DNA from: Agapanthus africanus
Taxonomy: Eukaryota > Streptophyta > Magnoliopsida > Asparagales > Amaryllidaceae
Direction of reading: 5' to 3'
Assembly: GCA_030015575.1 (NCBI GenBank)
Contig: CM057340.1
Span: forward strand, 749,401,632 to 749,465,631
DNA: 64,000 bases
Numbering within the stretch: the stretch's first letter is position 1; every line of letters begins with the position of its first letter. Of the stretch, positions 43,701-53,135 are shown piece after piece. The notes beneath the pieces are model-generated. The model was not told where the DNA came from. It saw only the letters and a program-made list of their open reading frames with translations, and ran no database searches. The translations under genes and the position numbers were made by a program.

Positions 43701-44012
43701 GCTGTCATGTGCCACCACGTGACCCCTGGTCACGTGTGACAACGTAACCCTCGTCTGGAGCCTTTTCCTTGATTCAATCAGGGAATTGAGTCTGCCGCTT
43801 TTGAGTGTCACGTGCCAACACGTGACCCTGGTCACGTGGGAGCACGTGACCCTTTCTGAAGCCTTTTTCTTTGATGTAGTTGGGAAACTGAATTTTCCTT
43901 GCCGATGCTTTTAGATGTCACGTGCCAACACATGGCTGCTGGTCACGTGTGAGCACGTGACCCTTTTCTGAAGCCATTTCCGTAGGCTTTCCTGATTTTA
44001 AATCAGGAAACA
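40724..44012 (-). repeat. A2 3' LTR, 3289 bp
   Basis: On the minus strand it starts TGTTTCCTGATTT at 44012 and ends GGGGAACA at 40724. It has fewer 300-bp units than A1 but an extra 29-bp G-box unit (43570-43645). The palindrome ladder spans 41980-43130 and the TATA box is at 43259-43266 (minus). The five bases before it are ACACA; the partner duplication is outside the window. Confidence 0.93.
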
Positions 44013-44032
44013 AATGCTCGCACACCTTTGTT

Positions 44033-44052
44033 CTCACGTGTCCGCACGTGAG
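44033..44052. promoter_or_regulatory. Paired G-box of the A2 antisense promoter
   Basis: CTCACGTG-N4-CACGTGAG, 20 bases beyond the 3' LTR end and 75 bp upstream of the TATA box. Same position and type as in B. Confidence 0.65.
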
Positions 44053-44126
44053 TGCAACGCTGTCACCTTTTGTGACCGTTGGATTCCTCTAGGGATTTGG
44101 GGAGATGAAATGTTTCCATCACCTCC

Positions 44127-44134
44127 TATAAATA
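44127..44134 (+). promoter_or_regulatory. TATA box of the A2 antisense promoter
   Basis: TATAAATA in CCTCCTATAAATACTC. Start expected near 44160, followed by a 5'UTR exon ending at the donor CAG|GTAATG (44287/44288). Confidence 0.65.
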
Positions 44135-44287
44135 CTCATGTTTCTTCAGAAGAGCGTTCACTTTGTTCATCTTCTTCTTTTGAGAACTTTTTCCCTTGAG
44201 AATTTAATTCTCGCTTCCAGAGCTTAGTTCTCTGTCTTGAAACAATCTTCAGAGTTTAACTCTGTTCAGGTGACCCTTCTTCCTCAG

Positions 44288-44956
44288 GTAATGTTCTTGG
44301 ACAAACAGTAAATTTTCACATTCCTTTGGATTTTAAATCCCAAAACAAGGGTTTTTACTCTTTTTCAACAAGGAACCTATTTTTCTTCAAGTTTTTCCAT
44401 AAGAACAGGAAACCACCTAACCTTCGAACTGTAGATCTGTTAGGGTTTAGATGATCTTTGGGGAGATGATGATGGCGTTTCAACTCCATGGAACTTAATT
44501 CCATCCAAAAATGTTTCTGGGAATTTAATTCCCTTCTCTTAATAAGGAATTTAATTCCAATGAAGAACTCAGTTTCTTCACACGGAGGCTTCTTGGGGTC
44601 TCTTGACCCGAGGTTGTCCTTCTGCAATTAATGAAACAGGAGCTTTGTAATGATGTCTTCTGTGGGAATTTAATTCCTTTGATCTTGTTGGATCCATTGT
44701 AGAGCCCGAGACAGATCCTGTTGGGGGAATGTGTAGGGTTACCATTCTTTATTTAATGAGGATATTCCCTTTGTTTTATTGTAACTATTTGGCCTCATTA
44801 TTAATGAGCCATCATCCTGATTCTGTGGGGCCCATGTGTTTTGTAACCAATGGTCCCAGAAACTCTGCTGTTGCTTTCTTTAACTAGTCTTCATGTTCAT
44901 GCATGGATATATATCGCTGACTTTGCTTTTAACGGTCTTCTTTTATTGGATTACAG
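44288..44956 (+). other. 5'UTR intron of the A2 antisense gene
   Basis: GT at 44288 and TTACAG ending at 44956, six bases before ATG 44962; 669 bp. It contains GGAATTTAATTCC, GGATTTTAAATCC and other palindromes of the LTR type. Sites chosen by eye and by matching the B intron. Confidence 0.6.
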
Positions 44957-44961
44957 GTGCG

Positions 44962-47900
44962 ATGGCTTCTGTTCCGTGCTTTCCCTTTTCTCGCTCGGAG
45001 GCTGCTTTTCCTCAGTCACCATCTGATGAGGAAGCGATGGCGATGATCCGGGCCCATGACCCGAACTGCACCAACCTTCTTCAATGGGGATCTTGGTATA
45101 GTCAGATTATTCAGGGTCGCCAGAGTTTTCTTTGCGCGGTACCGACGGAGCCCACTTTCCCATTCTTACCGATGGACCCTCCGAGGACGGTTTTTGCTGT
45201 GGAAATGCCCAACTGGACTCCAACGGGGAGGCTCGAGCCTTCGACGACCGGTATTCCGAACCATCCGATCCCGGCCATAGACATCTTGGGGCGGCGTATC
45301 TGCCAGGGTGAGGCCCACCCGTGGGGGCAAATTTATAAGATAGGGCTCACTCCTCGACACCCTACGGGCTACCTTCTCTGGGCTCGCTACATTCTTTCTG
45401 CCCATCGTGTGCGGCTGCAGAAAGTCGGGCTTTATCAGGCAATATACGCGTCACTCTTCCATTATAAGTCCCCGGATGTGTGGTAGGTCAAGGCGTTTTT
45501 GAACCAATGGAATCTTCCCACCAACACTTTCATTTTAGGAGATCGCGAGGTCTCGATCTCTCTGGCAGAGTTTTATGACATTTCGGGGTTGCCAACCAGG
45601 GGTAGTCTGTATGAGGAGTTGCTGCCTTCTGACGAGTACATTTTTGAACCCGAGCCCGCCCCGGTTGACGGCCTGTCTGCTGAGAATGCCGTCCGCCACA
45701 AGCGTCCTAGTTTAATCAGGGCGCTAGGTATCTTCGACCGATTATTCACCGAATCCGAAGAGCAGGGTGTTACTTTCAAGAGCTTCATTGCTCGTTTCCT
45801 TCGCGAGGACGCTTTATTAAAGACAGCCCCGAAGTTTGCAAACATGAAAGACCCCTTTGGGTTTGGCCCGAAGAAACTGCCAACTAATGAATCGGATCTG
45901 CCGCAATACTACATTCCCATAATGTCGCCGACGTCTTTCGAATCCATCGCAGCTCCCGGCATGGATGAGGAGACATTCTTCGTGGGGTTTGTTAGCGTCT
46001 GGCTCAGTTGGTTTGTCATCCCCATGCATCGTCGCTTTATGAGAGCTTCGGTTAGTGGCTACTAATTTGCTCGACTCTTTAACGGAGTCTGAGCCCATCC
46101 TTGAAGGTGAGCCGTTGGCCTTACCGGAATCAAACGCTGAACTACTTTTTCCCAGTTCAGCCGCTGAGGAAGCTGCACAGTTGGCTGAGGCTATAAGGCG
46201 TTCCAAAGACGCGTCTCAGAACGCCAGGGTTCCGAAGAAGCCCTATCCTGCTGTAATCTTTTACGAGGACCCCTCGTGGATTCGGCGGCGATTTATAGGC
46301 CCTTTGGAGGAATGGGGGGAAAGGGCCTTGAAGCAGGCTGCTCGGAGGACGTGGCGGACGCACTCTCTTTATGGACCGGCGGCCATGAATCTACTCTCGA
46401 ACCCCGGCGAGCGCGCCTCCTTGAGAAGGAGCAACGGCTTGAAGAAGCCATATTAAGGGCTTCTTTGCGTATAGGTACGTTGTGCTTCTTTTGTAGTCTT
46501 TCCGATTATTTATGCCCATGCATATGTATCATTATTCTTATTCGAATCGTGCAGAATCTTCGACGCTGGGGGAGCTCTCTACGGGCCCATTAAAGCTAAA
46601 GCCCGCCGAAATTCTCAATGAAGCCTTGCTTGATGTGGAGGGGGCTGATGAGGCTGCTCCTCTCATGGTAGAGCCTCCAGCGGCGGTTCTTGATCAGGGA
46701 GCGCTTGCCCCTTTGGGGGAAGCTCCTTTGGAGGTCGCCGCCCCAATGACCCTTACTGAGGGCGGCTCAGAGGCTGGAAGAGAGGTAGTCGGGACTACCC
46801 TTCCTTTGTTGAATCATGATGTTAAGGCGGAGACCGTTGAAGCTGCTATCCCCCCGGCTCAGAATGGGAGGAGCGTTGAAGGTAACCCTCTGCGTTTTAA
46901 TTTAGCAACCCTTTCACAGTCTAAACTCTTTTATCTTTCCCAGAATTGCGCGGTCTGGCGGCCACTATCGCTGATCTGTCGCCTCGACAGTTATTTCAGC
47001 GTTTATTGGAGATGGCAGCTCCGCAGGCGATCTCCCCTCAGCGTATTGTCCTTTACTCCGGGCGAGGTTAGTGTCATTCGCCATTTTTTCTTTTACCATA
47101 GCATTGTTACTATTTCGCGAAATGACGTTGATGTCTCTTATAGTTTTGAAAGCCGACGATGAGGTCAAGGTCGTTGAAGGGCCAGGGGAACCTTCAGCTC
47201 CTACTTGCATGACTGTCGGTGAGTGACTTTTTATTATAATCCCGTTCGTTCTGTGCTTAAGAATTTTACTAATATTTGTCAAATTTGAACAGCCCTGCCA
47301 GTCTCCATGGCTTTGGAATCGCGCATCGTGATGCCGCCCGGCCCTTACGCTTTGCGGGCTTCAGAACACTTGGCCTAATTGAGCCTTGTCTCCCTATCAT
47401 CTTTCGTCGAGGAGCTCCGTGCTGGTAGCGCGACCACAGCCGAAGCGTTTGCCGCTGAAGCTAACGGTTCTCTTCCTTTTCTCACCACCTATCATAGTGA
47501 GGAGGTGGTGCGGGTCGAGGTGAAGTTCTGTAGGAAGGTGGAGGCTTGTTTGCACGCTCTTGAATGTTCTCGCCTTTCCTCGGAAGCCGTGGCTGCGAAG
47601 GCGGAGTTGCGGGGTTTGATAGCACGATGTGCGGCCAACATGACGTCATGCGAGAAGAGGCTTGGCCGCAAATTCTCGAAGAGGGAATTGGCTTCTAAGG
47701 CGCTGAGCGAGCTTCAGGCCAGCCTCACAGCCAAGGCCAACAAAGCATACGAACTCTGGCGAGTGCTCCAGGAGTCCATAAAAGAGGTGGTGGCCCTCGA
47801 TAAAGCTGCCACGTTCACTCGTGAAAGGGTCGAGGCTCATAAAGCCACCGAGAAAGAACTCGAAGCTCGGATTTCTTCGTATCAGGCTCAGCAAGCTCAA

Positions 47901-47996
47901 GCAGAGGCTCGTCTTCTGGAGATCTTGCGTCATGAAGCCATGGCTCAGCAACAGAACGATGAGCTGGTAAAATTACTGCACCGCCCGCCGGCTTGA
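44962..47996 (+). pseudogene. A2 antisense plant mobile domain gene, degenerate
   Basis: ATG at 44962 (M-A-S-V-P-C-F). The PMD exon aligns with B (L-L-Q-W-G-S-W-Y; L-N-Q-W-N-x-x-T-N-T-F; D-R-E-V-S-I-S-L; E-E-L-L-P) but has an in-frame TAG at 45484-45486. After I-P-M-H-R-R-F-M near 46040 it lacks most of the C-terminal PMD part present in B, by deletion. Later exons are 46555-46881, 46944-47066, 47144-47218 and 47293-47996, with introns of 62-80 bp, all GT-AG and all phase 1. The last exon has an in-frame TAA near 47376, then a coiled coil of about 200 residues ending at TGA 47994-47996. Product in an intact relative: PMD, acidic linker, coiled coil. Confidence 0.8.
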
Positions 47997-48099
47997 GGAC
48001 TTGTATCTTTTCCCCTTTTTTTGCACATACTCATGGATGAGAGTATCTTTCTTTTTTGTTTCTTTCATAGATTGTACTTTGTATCTATTTTGGTTTATG

Positions 48100-48105
48100 A
48101 ATAAA
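48100..48105 (+). terminator. Poly(A) signal of the A2 antisense gene
   Basis: AATAAA about 100 bp after the stop, in the same ATGAATAAAAGATACA context as in B. Confidence 0.75.
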
Positions 48106-48259
48106 AGATACATTTTTCCTCTCAACGGTGTGTCCCCTTTTTATTGAATGTATTCTGCGGATATTCTATCTTGATCTCCTTGCAGGACAGTGATGGCTTA
48201 GGATTCAGGGTTAAGATCTGCTTCCTAAGACTTTTGCATTTTATAAGCCATGAGGGTCA

Positions 48260-48740
48260 CATAAAGAGTCTTTCCCCCTACAGGTCGAGAGGATCCCATA
48301 GGTGTAAGTTCTTCTTAAGAATCGTGAGGATTCTTAAGCGGGTTTTCCCTTGAGAGTCGTAAGGGATCTCACAAGAGAGTTTTTTTTTCTTCCTTACAGG
48401 TCGTGAGGACTTGTAAGTGCTGGATGTGGTCACCCTTGTCCGTGTTTTACGGAGTCAGGGGTTTCTCCAGGTATCGTAGTTTAAAGACGTCGCGGTCAAG
48501 GTTAAGGACCTCATAGTCCGTGGATTTAGGGACTCCACAGTCCGATGTTTGGTTGCAGGGTCCCGTCACCTCTTTGAAGACGTTGAGGAATTACAACGCC
48601 ACGTATCAAAGGAGTGAAGAGATGTACCCTTAAACCAAGGCAGAATCCGTAGGGAATCGGGGTGGTTGATCGTTAGTTTTAAGACATCACGGTCGAGGTT
48701 AAGGACATCATAGCCCGTGGATTTTAAGGACTCCACAGTC
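48260..48740. repeat. Short repeats and LTR-like block downstream of the A2 antisense gene
   Basis: 48260-48420 has GTCGTGAGGAT-type units. 48480-48740 has two copies of a block with TTTAAGGAC...CATAGTCCGTGG and a segment CCCGTCACCTCTTTGAAGAC that is otherwise found only in the A and B LTRs. This is LTR-type sequence inside the internal region. Confidence 0.75.
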
Positions 48741-49890
48741 CGGTATTTGCTCTGGATGCTTCACACGGGTTCATTGCCGTGCTTGGCGAGGACCAGGCTC
48801 CGCTCTGGGCGTTTTCCGCGGGGTCAAAGAGCGACGTTATCCGCGTTCCACGTAACCAGGAATTTTGCACTAGATGCTTCACACGGGTTCACTGCCGTGC
48901 TCGGCGAGGACTAGGCTCCGCTCTGGATGCTTCACACGGGTTCACTGCCGTGCTCTGCGAGGACCAGGATCCGCTCTGGACGTTTTCTACGGGGTCAAAG
49001 AGTGACGTTATCCGCGTTCCACGTAACCAGGAATTTTGCACTAGATGCTTCACACGGGTTCACTGCTGTGCTCGGCGAGGACTAGGCTCAGCTCTGGATG
49101 CTTCGCACGGGTTCACTGCCGTGCTCTGCGAGGACCAGGATCTGCTCTGGACGTTTTCCACGGGGTCAAAGAGTGACGTTGTCCGCGTTCCACGTAACCA
49201 GGAATTTTGCACTAGATGCTTCACACGGGTTCACTGCCGTGCTCGGCGAGGACTAGGCTCAGCTCTGGATGCTTCACACGGGTTCACTGCCGTGCTCTGC
49301 GAGGACCAGGATCCGCTCTGGACGTTTTCCACGGGGTCAAAGAGTGACGTTATCTGCGTTCCACGTAACCAGGAATTTTGCACTAGATGCTTCACACGGG
49401 TTCACTGCCGTGCTTGGCGAGGACTAGGCTCCACTCTAGATGCTTCACACGGGTTCACTGCCGTGCTCTGCGAGGACCAGGATCCGCTCTGGATGTTTTC
49501 CACGGGGTCAAAGAGTGACGTTATCCGCGTTCCACGTAACCAGGAATTTTGCACTAGATGCTTCACACGGGTTCACTGCCGTGCTCGGCGAGGACTAGGC
49601 TCCGCTCTGGATGTTTCACACGGGTTCACTGCCATGCTCTGCGAGGACCAGGATCGGCTCTGGACGTTTTCCACAGGGTCAAAGAGTGACGTTATCCGCG
49701 TTCCACGTAACAAGGAATTTTGCACTAGATGCTTCACACGGGTTCACTGCTGTGCTCGGCGAGGACTAGGCTCCGCTCTGGATGCTTCACACGGGTTCAC
49801 TGCCGTGCTCTGCGAGGACCAGGATCCGCTCTGGACGTTTTCCACGGGGTCAAAGAGTGACGTTATCCGCGTTCCACGTAACCAGTAATT
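48740..49890. repeat. Tandem 171-bp array in A2
   Basis: Roughly six and a half units; GAATTTTGCACTAGATG recurs about every 171 bp from 48869. Each unit contains two diverged copies of a GGATGCTTCACACGGGTTCA half, so it is itself built from a shorter repeat. The plus strand stays open for 369 codons (48779-49888) because 171 is divisible by three; a real protein (57-residue repeats) cannot be excluded, but no domain is recognised. Confidence 0.93.
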
Positions 49891-50589
49891 TTGCTGATTG
49901 TATCCGCATTTCACGGGATGGAGGTTTGACTGTTGGCGATATGTATACCACCGAGCCATGGAACTGGGAGTTGCCGCTGTTCCGCTTAGCTTGAAGTTGT
50001 GTCTGTCGTTACGAGACGAATGTTGGGATGATCTCTAGGTCGCTTGTGACCCGTCGAGATTTAGCTTCTTTCTTTGGTGAAACCTGGGGGGGAGGTATGT
50101 TCCCTTTTGTTTACACCCTTGGATTGTGTACAGGGTGTGATGGAACATCACCTGTAGGGCATAAATTTTATTTTTATTTTATTTCTTTTTCCGCGATGCT
50201 CTATCGTTTCAGCTTTTATATCGCGAAGGTCGCGATTGCCACATCATTTCGGCTATTTTTCGCGGTGCCCAATCATTTCGGCTATTTATTTATTTTCTAC
50301 TCGCTGCTTTTTATTGCGAGTTGCCCCATCATTTCGGCTATTTTTCATGCTTACATTTTTACTTGCTACTTTTTATTGCAAGTTGCCCCATCATTTCGGC
50401 TATTTCGTATGCATGCGTGGCTTGCTAGCTTTTTCGCCGCAAGCTTGGATTTTAGACACCGATTTCAGCATCAGCACCGCTACAACTGGGATGTTGCCAG
50501 GAGCGAATCATCATTTGCCTCTGTCGATGTTGAACAAAGGTGGCTTAGCAAACAGGGTTAAGGGTCCTGTCGACCAAGGCTTTTGACTT
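49891..50589. repeat. CATTTCGGCTATTT repeats and flanks in A2
   Basis: Five copies of the reverse form of the B 30535-30760 repeat at 50190-50410. The motif GATTGTGTACAGGGTG near 50112 resembles the recurrent ACAATCCACGGGC motif. No gene supported. Confidence 0.75.
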
Positions 50590-51110
50590 CATGAGCCGTA
50601 AGGGTCTCACCAAGGTATTTCTCCCTACAAGTCGTGAGGATCTCGTAGGTGTATTTTCTCCCTAGGAATCGTGAGGATCCCTAAGTGTATGTTCCTCTGT
50701 GAGTCGTAAGGATCCTACAAGAGGGTTTTCTCCTTATGGGTCGAGAGGACCTACAAGAGTTGCTCATTATATGGACATATCCCTAGTCACGGGTGTGACT
50801 TTGCTGGGGAAATGTTTATTCGCGCCCGTGGATTGTATACAAGGGTCAGTATTGAGGCACTTGTAGGGCAATGTCGAAGGGTATGAGGGATTTTGCTTAA
50901 GCACAGGTTTAGGTCTCTGTGACTTAAGACTTTCAAATCTTATGAGCCGTGAGGGTCCCATAAGAGAATTCTCCTTACGAGTCGTGAGGATCTCGCAAGT
51001 GTATTTTCTCCTTAGGAATCGTGGGGATCCCTAAGTGTGTTGCTCCTTTGTGAGTCGTAAGGATCTCACGCGGGTGGTTTCTCCTTGCAAGGTCGTGGGG
51101 ATCCCGCAAG
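50590..51110. repeat. Degenerate GTCGTGAGGATC repeats in A2
   Basis: Reverse counterparts of 29880-30420 in B: units with GTCGTGAGGATC and TCTCCTTA[CG]. An ATCCACGGGC-type motif (reverse) is at 50827-50845. Confidence 0.75.
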
Positions 51111-51540
51111 TGTCCTTTAACGAGGTTGCGCCCTTTCGGGTTTTCACAAACACTCGCCGGTAGCCCTGCTGTTTTTACTCACGGAGCCCTTTCGGGTTTT
51201 CATCCGTGCCCTTTTTGCTTGTGGACATACCGTTTTTTTTAATTATTTTCTCTCTCTTTCTTTTTTTTTACAAGGTCGCGCCCTTTCGGGTTTTCACGAA
51301 CACTCGCCGGTAGCCCTGCTGTTTTTACTCACGGAGCCCTTTCGGGTTTTCATCCGTGCCCTTTTTGCTTATGGACATACCGTTTTTATTTATTATATTT
51401 TTATTTATTTATTTTTTTTATCTCGTCAGCCTAAGGATGCTGCGGTATTAGTTTAAGGACGTTTCGGTCCGCTATTAGTTTAAGGACATTTCGGTCCGTC
51501 GTTAGTTTAAGGACATTTCGGTCCGTCGTGGAGAGTGCCG
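51110..51540. repeat. 150-bp tandem units and TTTAAGGAC units after A2 integrase
   Basis: Two 150-bp units homologous to 29461-29880, then three copies of AGTTTAAGGACATTTCGGTC (51450-51530). The latter is the LTR 25-bp unit appearing next to the integrase end. Confidence 0.88.
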
Positions 51541-51626
51541 GCTACTACTTATAGAGCTTTGAGCTTTAGGAAGATAGCGAGCGGACATAGTCGTCGTCAT
51601 CTATCATTGACCTAGGCTGTGGCTCC

Positions 51627-53135
51627 TTAAGCGTAGTATTTCTTTAGGAAGCGGCCGTTTATTGGCCTGAAAGGCCTTTCACCATGCATGTCCATGAGTA
51701 GATAGGCCCTACCCTGGTAGACCTTATCTATGATGTACGGGCCTTCATAGTTTGGCTCGAATTTTCCCCGCTTGGCGCGATTGGGGATCATCGGTCTTTT
51801 GACCACTAGCACGAGTTCGCCTTGGCGGAATGTTCTCGGCCTGGTCAATCTTTCATACGAGCGCGTCATCTTTGCTTTATGGGCCTCCAGATTTTGTGGC
51901 GCTATGAGCCGGGTTTCATCGAGGGCATCAAGCTCCTCAAGCCGAAGGTGAGCATTTTCTTCGTTTTTCAATCCGTGGTGGACTACCACTCGTAGAGAAG
52001 GCAGCTCTATCTCGACGGGGAGTACCGCTTCCGTACCGAATACCAGTGCGTATGGCGTCGTGTTCGTGGCCGTCTTGCACGTAGTTCGATATGCCCAAAG
52101 AGCCTCTTGCAGTCTCTCATGCCAGTCCTTCTTATCTCAGGACACCGTCTTTTTTATGATCTTTGTCAAGGTCTTATTGAAGGCCTCGGCCAGACCGTTA
52201 GCTCGCGGATTGTAAACTGAAGAATATCTCCAGTCTATATTGTGCTGCTGCGCGAAGTGGCTAATCTTATGGCTTCTGTAGGCTGGCCCGTTATCGGAGA
52301 TAATTCGCCGTGGGGTTCTAAACCGATAGATGACATGCGTCTTGAATAAATGGAGGATATTCTCCGTCTTCACTTCCCTCAGCGGTACTGCTTCTGCCCA
52401 TTTGGAGAAGTAGTCAGTTGTCGCCAGGATGAAACGATGTCCCCGGGACGATGCTGGCTCGATGGGGCCGACTATGTCAGTCCCCCATATTTCGAATGGC
52501 CAGCTAGCCACCGTTGGGTGTAGTGGATTCGGATGTTGGTGGATAAAGTCTCCATGAATCTGGCATGAGTGGCATTGCTTCGCATACTCGAGGCAGTCCT
52601 GGACCATCGTGGGCCAATAATAACCCATTCGTTTGATCTTCAATTTCATCTTCGGGCCTGCTTGGTGAGAACCGCAGAGTCCGTCGTGAACTTCCTGAAC
52701 GACTCTTTCTGCTTCGTCAGGTCCTAAGCATCTCAGCCACAGAGAATCAAACGACCTCTTATACAGAGTATCATTGACGAAAGCGAAAGATAGAGCTCGT
52801 TTCATGAGCTGATGTCTTGAGGACGCTCCTTCGGGCATTCGGTGGGACTTAAAGTAGTCTATGAAGACTTCCCTCCAGACCTCAGCCTTCTTACGGTCTT
52901 TTATTTGTAGGATTGTCTGCTCAGTCGCTCCCTTTTCTTCGCATGATTCCGGAGATATTTCTGCCGGGGCGAGCACTCGACGGCTTTGCACCATGATTTT
53001 GACGTCATCGAGGTTCTCATCATCTAGTTCTTTAGCAAGTTTGGCCAGCGCGTCTGCTTTGCTGTTTTCCGCACGCGGTATGTTCTCCAAAGAATAAGAG
53101 GGAATTTGGGTCAACAATTGTTGCACCTTTTCGCC
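51627..53135 (-). pseudogene. A2 integrase
   Basis: The frame begins after a TAG at 53133-53135 (TAC, Tyr, in B). It has the end of the second RNase H (A-D-A-L-A-K), the HHCC zinc domain (H-D-G-L-C-G-S-H, C-H-S-C), and the DDE core: W-G-T-D-I-V-G-P near 52470, I-S-D-N-G-P-A near 52290 and L-A-E-A-F-N-K near 52185. A TGA at 52137-52139 (CGA in B) interrupts it. The C-terminal part runs to the stop at 51627 with N-Y-E-G-P-Y-I-I and R-P-I-N-G-R-F-L-K-K-Y. Otherwise full length. Confidence 0.92.

Noticed and set aside
48740..49890. CRISPR-like array
   Set aside because: Units are contiguous 171-bp tandem repeats with no unique spacers, in plant DNA.
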